IMG/VR virus record: IMGVR_UViG_3300025086_000291
Location: 1 to 21,959 of that record
Origin: a virus
DNA length: 21,959 bases
Reading direction: 5' to 3' (one strand)
The notes beneath the pieces are model-generated. The model did no database searches. It was not told the DNA's origin and was given only the letters and a program-made list of their open reading frames with translations. The translations under genes were made by a program, and so were the position numbers. This document shows positions 8,089 through 17,100 of the stretch, piece by piece; the first letter of the stretch is position 1; every line of letters starts with the position of its first letter.

Positions 8089-8983
8089 AGCGGAAAGTTC
8101 ATATGGAACTGACCCTACTCCAGCAGCAACAGACGTTGTTCTCGTAAGAGATTTAAGTATTACACCACAATCAAGCGATGTGGTCAACAGAGATGTTGTA
8201 AGACCTTATTTAGGTGCATCACAACAGCTACTAGCAAATACCAAAGTTGAGTGTACATTCTCGGTGGAACTTGCTGGATCTGGCACAGCCGGAACTGCAC
8301 CTAGATACGGAAGTGCCTTGAAAGCGTGTGGTTTCAGCGAAACTGTTGTTGCTAATACATCAGTCACTTACGAACCAATCTCAGCAAGTTTTTCATCTGT
8401 CACTATCCACTACAACGTAGATGGTGTAAGGCATATTGTTACTGGTTGCAGAGGAACATTTAGTCTCAATGGATCTGTTGGTGAAATTCCTTCAATAGAT
8501 TTTACTTTTACTGGAATCTATAATGCTCCGACTGATACTGCACTACCTTCTGTTACTTATGGAAATCAGGCAACTCCATTAATATTTAAGAATGGAAATA
8601 CAACCAGTTTTCAGTTGTTGTCTTACGCTGGTGCGTTGATGAATTTAACAATGGATGTTGGTAATTCTCTTGTATATAGAGAACTTGTTGGTGGTACAAA
8701 AGAAGTGTTGCTAACAGATAGGGCAGCTAATGGTTCTGTAACCATAGAAGCTCCAACAATGGCACAGAAAGATTACTTTGCTGCTGCTTTAGTTGATACA
8801 ACATTAGGCAATTTGACTGTTACTCATGGTACTGCTGCTGGTAATATCTGTGCATTTAGTAGCACAAAGGTTGATATTGGTGATGTTGCTTACGGAGAAG
8901 CTGATGGAGTAACTATGTTAGAGATTCCATACACACTTGTACCAAGTTCGGCTAACGATGAAATGAGCTTGGCCTTTACTTAG
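8051..8983 (+). CDS. Major tail tube protein
   Basis: A 310-residue tube subunit expected to form stacked hexameric rings around the tape measure. The N-terminus (LTRKRVILIEAESSYGTDPTPAATDVVLVRDLSI) is typical of the phage tail tube 2 family. It is followed by the 'SSDVVNRDVVRPYLGAS' loop and a sandwich ending in YTLVPSSANDEMSLAFT. At 310 residues there is room for the basic tube fold plus an extra C-terminal beta domain. It is preceded by the tail terminator and followed by the G/GT chaperone gene, exactly as in lambda. ATG 8051 lies within the small 7936 frame. Confidence 0.9.
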   Translation: MAQLTRKRVILIEAESSYGTDPTPAATDVVLVRDLSITPQSSDVVNRDVVRPYLGASQQLLANTKVECTFSVELAGSGTAGTAPRYGSALKACGFSETVVANTSVTYEPISASFSSVTIHYNVDGVRHIVTGCRGTFSLNGSVGEIPSIDFTFTGIYNAPTDTALPSVTYGNQATPLIFKNGNTTSFQLLSYAGALMNLTMDVGNSLVYRELVGGTKEVLLTDRAANGSVTIEAPTMAQKDYFAAALVDTTLGNLTVTHGTAAGNICAFSSTKVDIGDVAYGEADGVTMLEIPYTLVPSSANDEMSLAFT

Positions 8984-9030
8984 TAAGTATTGACTACTAA
9001 GGTAGAGTAGAAGAGTATATAGCTTAATTT

Positions 9031-9363
9031 ATGGCATTTGTTAGAAAGAAGACCAAGGTTTATCCTTGGCCTGTTGAAATTAAAACTCCTAGTGAAACTA
9101 AGATTGGTGAATTTGATACAACAAGTTTTACAGGTAAATTTATACGTTTATCAAGATCAGAACTTGATGGTTTTGAATCAGCGTCAGAATATGAAGCACT
9201 TAAAAAAGTGTTAGTTGGTTGGATAGATGTTAATGAAGAAGATGGAACTCCTATTGAGTTTTCAGATAAAATATTAAAAGAATTTGCAGAGGATATAGAT
9301 TTTGTAGCTGGTGTATTAGATGCGTTTAAAAAATTCTACTCAAATGCACAAGTGGGAAACTAA
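9031..9363 (+). CDS. Tail assembly chaperone, gpG-like (zero-frame product)
   Basis: A 110-residue acidic protein between tail tube and tape measure, the fixed position of the tail assembly chaperone. It begins AFVRKKTKVYPWPVEI and has a FTGKFIRLSRSELDGFE segment and an acidic alpha-helical C-half (DKILKEFAEDIDFVAGVLDAFKKFY). In lambda, gpG coats the tape measure and recruits tube subunits but is absent from the virion. The final three sense codons are GTG GGA AAC followed at once by TAA, which places a -1 slippery heptamer on the stop. The 47-bp gap before this ATG (8984-9030) contains no clear Shine-Dalgarno. Confidence 0.85.
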   Translation: MAFVRKKTKVYPWPVEIKTPSETKIGEFDTTSFTGKFIRLSRSELDGFESASEYEALKKVLVGWIDVNEEDGTPIEFSDKILKEFAEDIDFVAGVLDAFKKFYSNAQVGN

Positions 9364-9701
9364 CTGATGCTGCCTCATATTGGGCTTCGGGTGGCAAAGA
9401 AGTTATAGATGAAACATTAAAAGACGCTGCTGCGTTTGGTGTAAAAATCGAGGAGCAACCAAAAGAAGAAAAAGATTTTGAGGTATTTGACGAAAATTGG
9501 GATATTGTAATGATGTTTTTACGTTGTCAGACACAATGGAACACAACCTTTGGAGGTGTAGTAGGATTAAAATATGAGGTATTATTACTTGATGGAGGAC
9601 TGTTTGACCTCTATCATGTGAGTAATCGACAAGAAATGCTTGAAGGTTTACAACTAATGGAATCTGTGGCTATGCGTGAATTTACTAAGGAGAAGAAATA
9701 G
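9031..9701 (+). CDS. Tail assembly chaperone, gpGT-like frameshift fusion
   Basis: Joined product: 110 residues of the G frame, then a -1 slip at 9354-9360, then 113 residues of the T frame, about 223 in all. The T part begins LTDAASYWASGGKEVIDE, is acidic (EEQPKEEKDFEVFDENW) and contains a FLRCQTQWNTT ... GLKYEVL motif resembling the DUF1799 family often found just before tape measure genes. In lambda the T extension binds the tube subunits while the G part holds the tape measure. There is no plausible independent start for the full T frame. The ATG at 9510 would give only the last 63 residues. The stop TAG overlaps the GTG start of the tape measure by one base. Confidence 0.85.
9354..9360 (+). 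promoter_or_regulatory. Programmed -1 ribosomal frameshift site GGGAAAC
   Basis: The heptamer reads G GGA AAC in the zero frame, the X XXY YYZ form, and is directly followed by TAA (9361-9363). It differs from the lambda G/GT site GGGAAAG only in the last base. After a -1 slip, translation continues at CTA (9360-9362) through 113 open codons to TAG at 9699-9701. I see only a weak possible stem downstream (TGCC near 9370 with GGCA near 9391). Confidence 0.85.
9687..9692 (+). promoter_or_regulatory. Shine-Dalgarno supporting the GTG start of the tape measure
   Basis: AAGGAG ends 8 bases before GTG 9701 and lies in the last T-frame codons. It decides the GTG start, which overlaps the preceding TAG. 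Confidence 0.8.
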
Positions 9702-11713
9702 TGGCTAAAGCTATAGATAGAATACAATTAGTTTTAGATCTAAAAGGTTTTTCGGAGATAAGTGGTCTTGGTAAAGATTTTGAAAAATTAAAATCAACAG
9801 TAAAAATAGCTGATAAAGATGTAGACGAATTTGTTAATAGTTTAAGACAATTAAGGAAAGAAACTAAACTAAGTAAAAACGCTTTTCAAGGTCAAATTGA
9901 TGCTTTAAAACGAACTAAAGATAATGTAGCGATTGGTTCTCGTGAATATAAAAAATTAAGTGCAGCTATAAGAGAAACAGAAAAAGATATGAAGAGATTA
10001 ACTGCTGCTAGTGGCGGTGGTCGTTTTGGCGGTACTTTTGGCAAGATGAGTGTTGGGGCGCAAGCTGCTGGAGGTGCTGCTATAGGTGCTGCTGCATCAA
10101 GATTCTTGCCTGCTGGAGCAGCTACAGGTGCGAGTATTGGTGCAATAGCTGGAGGGCCGGCTGGTGCGCTTGCTGGTGCTGCTATAGGAGGAACTGTTGA
10201 CGCTGTTGCTGGGGCAGCACAATTTGGAGCAGAGTCAGCTTCATATGCAGCAGAAATACAAAAGTTAGAAATCGCTTTAAAAGGTGTTACTAAAAATAAT
10301 GCTGATTTCGTAAAAGGTCTTAATGTTATTTCTACAACATCAAGAAAATTAAATGTTCCTCTAGCTGCATCTACCAAACAATTCACAACTTTAGCTGCTT
10401 CTGTTTTAGGCTCTGGTGGAACTATAGAAGATGCAGAAGAAGTATTTACTGGAGTTTCAAACGCTATTAAAGCAACTGGTGGTAATGCAGAAGATGTACA
10501 ATCTGCGATCCGAGCCATGTCGCAGATCTTTGGTAAAGGTAAGGTGTCGGCAGAAGAGCTTCAAGGCCAGCTTGGAGAGCGTTTGGCCGGTGCAGTTGTC
10601 AAATTTGCAGAAGCTAATAATAGTAGTTTGCAGAAATTACAGAAAGACTTGAGAGATGGAACTGTTGGTTTAGACCAAATAATGAAGTTTGCTCAAAAGT
10701 TAAATATTGACTTTGCAGAAACAGCCGAATTAGTAGCTAATTCATCTGCTGATGCAGGCCAGAGATTAAGAACAACAATGGATCGTTTAAAAAATGCTGT
10801 TGGTCAAATATTACAACCTATTGGAGCAGAATTTCAAAGAGTTTTTGGAGCTATTGTTGGTGCTATCACAGATGCTATAGAAGCTTTCAATAAATTTATG
10901 GGTATTGGTTTAGGAAATGCTATTGCTAAAACTCAAAAAAATATTGAATCTTTACAACAAAGAATTGAAAGTTCAAATGATACGAAAGTTATTAAAAGAT
11001 TAAATACACAATTAAAAGAAGCACAAAGAAGATTAGCTAACTTACAAGGCGAGCAAGCAGAAGATGAAGAAGGCAAACCTAAAAAAGGTTTAGCTGATCT
11101 AGGAGATAGTAATAAATCACCATTAAAATCATTTGCTGAAAGTGCATTTAAGTTTGCAGATCAAGCAGAACAGGCTGTTGTAAAGGCGTTTAAAGGTATG
11201 GAAGATGCAATGGTTAAGTTTGTAATGACAGGGAAACTTAACTTTAAAGATCTTGCAAATTCTATAATTTCTGATCTGACAAGGATGCTTGTTAGGGCAG
11301 CTATAACCAAACCTTTGTTCGGTTTCTTATTCCCCGGTTTGGCTAATGGAGGTGTTGTTAGTGGTGGTGAAATAGTAGAGAGTGCAAAAGGAAACGTCTT
11401 TGCTGGAAACAAAATTGTTCCTTATGCGATGGGAGGAATAATAAACCGCCCAACACTTATGCCTCTTGCCAATGGAGCAGCGTTAGCCGGAGAAGCTGGG
11501 CCAGAAGCTATCATGCCGTTGAAGCGTGGTGCTAACGGAAAACTTGGAGTGCAAAGTTCTGGAGGAGTTGGTAACATTGTGGTAAATGTAGACGCTTCTG
11601 GTAGTTCTGTTCAAGGTGATAACCAACAATCAGAACAGTTTGGTAGAGCTTTAGCTGGTGCTATACAATCAGAGCTTCTAAAACAACAAAGGCCGGGGGG
11701 TTTGTTAAGTTAA
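9701..11713 (+). CDS. Tape measure protein
   Basis: A 670-residue protein that sets tail length and later enters the membrane to help DNA pass. Residues 1-100 are helical and basic. Residues ~117-175 are Gly/Ala-rich and hydrophobic. Residues ~180-350 hold the tape-measure core with ELQGQLGERLAGAVVKFAE. Residues ~405-450 are a coiled coil (IESLQQRIESSN ... LKEAQRRLANLQGEQ). Residues ~485-545 match the lambda gpH C-terminal region (FKGMEDAMVKFVMTG, DLANSIISDLTRMLVRAAI, KPLFGFLFPG). The end repeats Gly-rich strands (GEAGPEAIMPLKRGANGKLG) seen in many lambda-type tape measures. At about 0.15 nm per residue the tail would be near 100 nm (inference). The GTG start is supported by AAGGAG at 9687. 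Confidence 0.95.
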   Translation: MAKAIDRIQLVLDLKGFSEISGLGKDFEKLKSTVKIADKDVDEFVNSLRQLRKETKLSKNAFQGQIDALKRTKDNVAIGSREYKKLSAAIRETEKDMKRLTAASGGGRFGGTFGKMSVGAQAAGGAAIGAAASRFLPAGAATGASIGAIAGGPAGALAGAAIGGTVDAVAGAAQFGAESASYAAEIQKLEIALKGVTKNNADFVKGLNVISTTSRKLNVPLAASTKQFTTLAASVLGSGGTIEDAEEVFTGVSNAIKATGGNAEDVQSAIRAMSQIFGKGKVSAEELQGQLGERLAGAVVKFAEANNSSLQKLQKDLRDGTVGLDQIMKFAQKLNIDFAETAELVANSSADAGQRLRTTMDRLKNAVGQILQPIGAEFQRVFGAIVGAITDAIEAFNKFMGIGLGNAIAKTQKNIESLQQRIESSNDTKVIKRLNTQLKEAQRRLANLQGEQAEDEEGKPKKGLADLGDSNKSPLKSFAESAFKFADQAEQAVVKAFKGMEDAMVKFVMTGKLNFKDLANSIISDLTRMLVRAAITKPLFGFLFPGLANGGVVSGGEIVESAKGNVFAGNKIVPYAMGGIINRPTLMPLANGAALAGEAGPEAIMPLKRGANGKLGVQSSGGVGNIVVNVDASGSSVQGDNQQSEQFGRALAGAIQSELLKQQRPGGLLS

Positions 11714-12286
11714 ATGGCTACTTTTCCAGACATAGAACCTTCTTTTAGCGTTAAAAAAGATCAAGCACCAATAGGCAAAGTAGTGCGTTTTGCTGATGGT
11801 TACGAGCATCGTTTAATCTTTGGCATCCCAAATCATCAAAACCCAAGACAATATGATTTGAATTGGAAAAATATTACTGAAGATCAAGCTGATACTATTG
11901 ACTATTTTTTAAATGAACGTGCTTTTGATAAGGCAAGTTTTGATTATGCCCCACCAAGAGAAGCTTTTACAAAAACAGGAACTTACTCACAATCAAGTAC
12001 TACGATTACAATAACTATGACGGATCATAGATTGTTTGCAGGGGATTCTCTTGTTGTAGATTTTACTTCTGGCTCTTCTGCTGATGCCACTTATATTGTT
12101 TCTTCTATTACTAATGCAAACACTTTTGTTTTAACTGCTGCTAGTGCTGCAACAACAAGTGGTAATGTATCAATCACCAAAACAGGTTCAAGTAAATTTG
12201 TTTGTGATAAATGGACTAAGACAATAAACGTGGCTAATCTTGCAGATATTAACGCTACTTTTAGAGAAGTATTTGAGCCAGCATGA
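11714..12286 (+). CDS. Minor tail protein, gpM-like, with an inserted beta domain
   Basis: A 190-residue tail-tip protein. The flanks match the gpM family: FADGYEHRLIFGIPNHQNPRQYDLNW and ITEDQADTIDYFLNERAFDKASFDYAPP at the N-terminal side, then FVCDKWTKTINVANLADINATFREVFEP at the end. Between them, residues ~84-158 are a Thr/Ser-rich segment with TDHRLFAGDSLVVDFTSGS and SITNANTFVLTAA, which looks like a small beta domain and explains why the protein is much longer than lambda gpM (109 residues). The gene follows the tape measure stop directly (TAA then ATG) and overlaps the gpL-like gene by ATGA. Confidence 0.85.
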   Translation: MATFPDIEPSFSVKKDQAPIGKVVRFADGYEHRLIFGIPNHQNPRQYDLNWKNITEDQADTIDYFLNERAFDKASFDYAPPREAFTKTGTYSQSSTTITITMTDHRLFAGDSLVVDFTSGSSADATYIVSSITNANTFVLTAASAATTSGNVSITKTGSSKFVCDKWTKTINVANLADINATFREVFEPA

Positions 12287-12864
12287 GTACTGATCCTGTA
12301 TTTAGTGATATACAAAAAATAAATCCGTCAGCAATTATTGAGTTGTTTACGCTGACTCTAGATAATACTTTGCATGGAGCAACAACTGTTTATAGATTTC
12401 ATGCTGGTACAAACTTAAATGCAAACGGAAAAATTGTATGGGCTGGTAATGATTATCTTAGATTTCCTGTACAGGCAACAGGTTTTGCATATCAACGTGG
12501 ACAATTACCAAGACCTACGTTGACAGTAAGTAATATGGGCTCGCCATCTATCTCTGCAATATTATTAACAGTAAACCAAACGACTGCTGGTAATGATTTA
12601 ACAGGCGCAAAAGTTGTAAGGATTAGAACAATGGCTAGATTTATAGATGCAGCAAACTTTTCTGGTGCTACAAATCCTTTCGGAACTCCTGATAATACAG
12701 CAGAATTTCCACAAGAAATTTATTATATAGATCGTAAAGCAGCAGAAAACAGAGAAGTGGTTTCATGGGAACTCGCAGCAGTTTTTGACCTTGCTGGTAT
12801 AAGATCGCCAAAACGTCAATGCACTAGATCTATATTTCCTTCTATCGGTACGTTTGCCCAATGA
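12283..12864 (+). CDS. Minor tail protein, gpL-like, lacking the C-terminal Fe-S domain
   Basis: A 193-residue tail-tip protein matching the gpL family: SDIQKINPSAIIELFTLTLDN, VYRFHAGTN, GKIVWAGNDYLRFPVQATGF, GQLPRPTLTVSNMGS and EFPQEIYYIDRKAAENREVVSWELAAVFDLAGI. In the tail hub, gpL works with gpM, gpK, gpI and gpJ. lambda gpL is about 232 residues and ends in a domain whose cysteines bind an iron-sulfur cluster. Here the protein stops right after SPKRQC (Cys180, its only cysteine) with a short SIFPSIGTFAQ tail. The next gene begins inside its stop codon, so no hidden remainder is present in another frame. Confidence 0.87.
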   Translation: MSTDPVFSDIQKINPSAIIELFTLTLDNTLHGATTVYRFHAGTNLNANGKIVWAGNDYLRFPVQATGFAYQRGQLPRPTLTVSNMGSPSISAILLTVNQTTAGNDLTGAKVVRIRTMARFIDAANFSGATNPFGTPDNTAEFPQEIYYIDRKAAENREVVSWELAAVFDLAGIRSPKRQCTRSIFPSIGTFAQ

Positions 12865-13568
12865 GTTGGAAAGATGCAGCATTGGTTCATGCGAAAGACC
12901 AAGATCCTAAAGAAGCTGTTGGACTTTTATTAAATGTAAAAGGTAAAGAAAGATATTACCCTTGTCAGAATTTAGCGATAACAAAACATCAAGAATTTAT
13001 ATTAAATCCAGAAGATTATGTAAAAGCAGATAATTTAGGTGAGATTGTTGGTATTTTTCATTCACATCCAATAACACCGCCAACACCAAGTCAAGCTGAT
13101 CGAATAAGTTGTGAACACAGTAATTTACCTTGGTATATTGTTAATCCAAAAACAGAACAATGGGCTGAGTTAAAACCAGAGGGATATGAACCAGAACTTT
13201 GTGGAAGACCTTGGGTTTGGGGTGTTACTGATTGTTGGTCATTAGTTAGAGATTGGTATAAACAAGAAAAAAATATAGAATTAATAGATTACGAAAGATC
13301 TATAACACCACAAGAATTTTTAGAAAATCCATTATTTGAGAAATATGCAGAAAATACAGGATTTAAAGAACTTGGTAATGATGAACCTCCAGAAGTAGGA
13401 GATGTATTATTAATGTCAATAATGCACCCAAGTTTAAATCATGTAGCTATTTTTCTTGGAGATATGGTTTTACATCATTTAGCAGATAGACTGTCTTGTA
13501 AAGAGCCATATTCTGAATGGTTGCTTAAATGTACTGGAAAGAGGTATCGTTATGCTTCGCAAAGTTAA
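12861..13568 (+). CDS. Tail assembly peptidase, gpK-like (JAMM plus NlpC/P60 domains)
   Basis: A 235-residue, two-domain hydrolase. The N-terminal JAMM/MPN+ domain has an intact metal motif: Glu18 (KEAVGLL) and H67-S-H69-x7-S77-x2-D80. From ~residue 112 an NlpC/P60 domain follows, with Cys125 in GVTDCWSLVRDWY, His194 in LNHVAIFLG and a later His pair (205/206). In lambda, gpK acts at the tail tip. The NlpC half is expected to cut peptidoglycan during entry, and the JAMM half is thought to process a tail protein. Both halves keep their catalytic residues. The gene overlaps gpL by ATGA and gpI by 17 bases. Confidence 0.93.
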   Translation: MSWKDAALVHAKDQDPKEAVGLLLNVKGKERYYPCQNLAITKHQEFILNPEDYVKADNLGEIVGIFHSHPITPPTPSQADRISCEHSNLPWYIVNPKTEQWAELKPEGYEPELCGRPWVWGVTDCWSLVRDWYKQEKNIELIDYERSITPQEFLENPLFEKYAENTGFKELGNDEPPEVGDVLLMSIMHPSLNHVAIFLGDMVLHHLADRLSCKEPYSEWLLKCTGKRYRYASQS

Positions 13569-14199
13569 AATGTATGGAGAACTTGCAGAGTTTGTAGGTC
13601 ATAAAGAATTAGAAGCTGTTGTAAAAAACCCTGCTGAAGCTGTAAGGTTTCTTGTTACAAACTTTCCAAAGTTAGAATCATATATGGCAAATAAATATTA
13701 TCAAGTATTAGTAGGTAAAGAAGATGTAGATAAGGAAGACTTGCATAATCCTATAGGACAAGATGATATACATATTGTTCCTGTTATTAGCGGTGCTGGT
13801 GGTAACAGTCCATTTGGAAGGATTTTGCTTGGGGCAGCATTAATTGGAGCTAGTTTCTTATTCCCCGGTGCTGGAATGTTTGGAACTGTTGGATTGGGAG
13901 GTACAGGAGTTGCTGGTGCTGCATATTCTGGTTTAGCTGTTTCTGGAGGAATAATGACAGGAATAGGTACTGCTCTTAGTGCTGTAGGTGCTGGTTTAGT
14001 TTTAAGTGGAGTTTCTGAAATGTTATTTCCTTTGCCAAAACCTGATATGCCAGAAGATGATCCAAGAATATCTTTTAGTTTTTCTGGGGTGCAAAATACA
14101 TCGAGAGCCGGGACTGCACATCCAATTGTATATGGAGAAGTTGTAACTGGATCTGTTGTGATTTCGGCTGGTATTGATACGGATCAGGTACAAGCATGA
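13552..14199 (+). CDS. Tail assembly protein, gpI-like (ubiquitin-like fold)
   Basis: A 215-residue protein. Residues ~1-80 (LRKVKMYGELAEFVGHKELEAVV, PAEAVRFLVTNFP, YYQVLVGKEDV, IHIVPVISG) follow the beta-grasp, ubiquitin-like pattern of lambda gpI. Then comes GAGG (81-84), a Gly/Ala-rich hydrophobic stretch (~88-155) that could insert in a membrane or pack in the tip, and a terminal domain (AHPIVYGEVVTGSVVISAGIDTDQ). It sits between gpK and gpJ, as in lambda. Start 13552 has AAAGAGG upstream. An alternative ATG lies at 13570. The stop overlaps the gpJ start by ATGA. Confidence 0.88.
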   Translation: MLRKVKMYGELAEFVGHKELEAVVKNPAEAVRFLVTNFPKLESYMANKYYQVLVGKEDVDKEDLHNPIGQDDIHIVPVISGAGGNSPFGRILLGAALIGASFLFPGAGMFGTVGLGGTGVAGAAYSGLAVSGGIMTGIGTALSAVGAGLVLSGVSEMLFPLPKPDMPEDDPRISFSFSGVQNTSRAGTAHPIVYGEVVTGSVVISAGIDTDQVQA

Positions 14200-17100
14200 T
14201 AAAGAAAATTATTAAAGGTAGCGGTGGCGCACCGCCTTCCCCTCCTACTCCATATCGTGCGCCTGATACTTTAAACAGTAGACAGTTTGCAACTATTCAA
14301 GATCTTATATCAGAAGGTGAGATTGAAGGTTTTGCTAGTGCCTCAAAAGAAGGACTCACAAAAGGAACTACAGCTTATAACAACGCAGCATTAAAAGATG
14401 TATTTTTAAACGAAACTCCAATACTGAAATCTACTGCTAATTCTGCTAGTCCAGCAGATGCAGATTTTAACTTTCAAAACGTAGGATTTACTCCTAGATT
14501 TGGTACTTCAAACCAAACTGCAATATCAGGAATTGTTAGTAGTGAATCAACTACAGGGGTAGGAGTTACAGTATCAGCTTCCTCGGCTGTTACTAGACAG
14601 ATAACAAATACAAGTGTTGATGCTATTAAAGTTACGATTACATTTCCTCAGTTACAAAAAGCAGAAGATAATGGTGATTTGGTCGGTTCTTCTGTTTCTT
14701 TAAAAATACAGGTTCAATATAATTCTGGTGGTTATTCAGATGTTATCTCAGATACAATTACAGGTAGAACGGCTGATGCTTATCAAAAAGAATATAGAGT
14801 CAATGTAACAGGAGCTTTTCCTGTTGATATAAGAGTTGTAAGAGTAACAGCAGATAGTACATCTTCAAATCTTATAGATGCTTTTACTTGGACAAGTTTT
14901 GGAGAAATAGTTGATAATGCCTCAACATATCCTAATAGTGCATACACAAACTTAAGACTAGATTCTGAACAATTTAGCTCTATACCAAAAAGAGCATTTC
15001 GTATTCGTGGAGTAAAGGTAAGGATTCCCGGTGTTGGTGCTAGTGGTTCTGGTACTCCAAGTATTGATAATGCTACAGGTAGAATCGTATATCCATCTAA
15101 CTATATATTTAACGGAACAATGGGTGCTGCGGTTTGGTGTAGTTGCCCTTCAATGATACTTTTAGATTTGCTTACAACTGAAAGATATGGGTTTGGTACA
15201 CATATTGTAGATGCAAATCTTGACCTTTTTAGTTTTGTAGCTGCTAGTAAATATGCAAACGAATTAGTTTCTGATGGTTCTGGAGGACAAGAAGCAAGAT
15301 TTAGTTGCAATGTAAATATTCAATCATCAAAAGAAGCTTTTGATTTAATAAAAGACTTGGCAACTGTTATGAGGTGTATTGCTATTTGGTCTGCTGGCTC
15401 AATAACAATTTCTCAAGATAAACCAACAGATCCTAGTTATTTATTTAGCTTGGCAAACGTAACATCAGAAGGATTTAATTACACAGGTTCAAGTTTAAAA
15501 CAAAGACATTCTGTTGTAAGTGTTAGCTATTTTAATATGGATAGCAGAGAAGTAGATTTTGAAATCGTAGAAGACTCTACTGCTCAATCTAAGATTGGCA
15601 CAGTTATTAAGCAAGTAAAAGCATTTGCCTGTACTTCTCGTGGTCAAGCTCAGAGATTAGGCAAGGCAATATTATTTAGTGAGCAACAAGAGTCTGAGGT
15701 TATAAGTTTTTCTACTTCAATGGATGCTGGAGCTATAGTTAGGCCGGGTTCTGTTATAACTGTCAACGATCCTGTTCGTGGTGGAGATAGAAGATCAGGT
15801 AGAGTAGCTGCTGCAACTACAACTCAGATAACAGTAGATGACGATCAAGGTTTAGACACTTTTGGCGGTAGTAATCAAAAGATAAGCGTGATAATGCCTG
15901 ACGGTAAAGTAGAAACAAAAACTGTTACAGGTATATCAGGACTTGTCGTTACTCTTAGTTCTGCATTATCAACCACACCAAATGTTAATACGATTTGGTT
16001 ATTAGAAAGTGATACTTTAGTCGGGCAAACTTTTAGAGTGATAACAGTAGAAGAACAAGATGGTATTAATTATTCGATTACAGCACTAACTTATGTTGCT
16101 GGTAAATATGCAAATATAGAATCTGGAATTAGTTTGCCAGCTAGAAATATATCATTATTAAATCAACCTAAAAACCCTCCAAGTAACTTATCAGCTTCAG
16201 AACGTGTAGTAGTTGTTAATGCTCTTGCTTTAACCAAATTAATTTTAACTTGGGTTGGAGTTACAGGTGTCAGCCAATATCTTGTTCAATATAGATTTAA
16301 CAATACAAACTGGGTAAATCAAATCGTATTTAGAACCGATATTGAATTATTAAATACTGAAGCTGGAGTTTATGAGTTTAAAGTTTTTTCTTATAACGCA
16401 GCATTAAAATTATCTTCTACTTCTTCAGATTTAACTTTTAATGCACAAGGTAAAACAACTCCTCCTTCTAATGTTGTAAATCTAACGATGGAACCAGTTA
16501 CTAATAAATTAGTCCGATTAAGGTGGAATCGTTCAACTGATGCTGACGTTATTCATGGAGGTAGAGTTTATGTAAGGCATAGCAACATAACTGATGGTAG
16601 CGGTACGTTTCAAAATGCTGTTGATCTTATTACTGCACTTGCAGGGAATACTACAGACGCAGTTGTACCAGCTTTAGAAGGAGAATATATTTTAAAATTT
16701 CAAGATGATGGCGGTAGATTTTCTGAAGGTGAGACAAGTATCATCATGGATCTTCCTGATCTTATTGATGCTCAAACAGTATTAACACAAAGAGAAGATT
16801 TATTAGGTACACCTTTTAGCGGAACTAAATCTAATACAACATTTAGTAGTTCTACTAGTGCTTTGCAACTTACAAATCCAGCTTCCAATTCAACAGGAAC
16901 TTATGAATTTGCTTCTGTTGTTGATTTAGGTGCTGTTTTTTCTTTAAATTTAAAAAGAACACTAAGATCAGTAGGATTTAATATTGGATCTGATATAGAA
17001 ACATTAATTCCAAGTGGATCTTTTTGGGATAATTATGCAGTTGATAATAACTTTGATGGAGCAGCAGCAGATGAAGCTAATACACAAATACAGGTAGCAA

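Noticed and set aside
8990-9021. Possible promoter TTGACT ... TATATA before the chaperone gene
   Set aside because: The spacer is 20 bases, too long for a normal sigma-70 promoter, and AT-rich DNA gives such matches by chance. Kept only as a weak candidate for the 47-bp gap.
9324-9335. TTTAAAAAA run as the frameshift site
   Set aside because: In the zero frame it reads TTT AAA AAA and does not give an X XXY YYZ heptamer with three identical leading bases; GGGAAAC next to the stop fits far better.
9510-9701. Independent 63-codon gene before the tape measure
   Set aside because: It is the end of the -1 frame that is open from the slippery heptamer at 9354-9360; the family motif and upstream codons belong to the GT fusion.
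11323-13869. Shared 16-17 bp GTTTCTTATTCCCCGGT in the tape measure and gpI genes
   Set aside because: Both code FLFPG, a short hydrophobic turn, and the identical codons are partly explained by the CCC/CCG use before GG. No sign of duplication around it.
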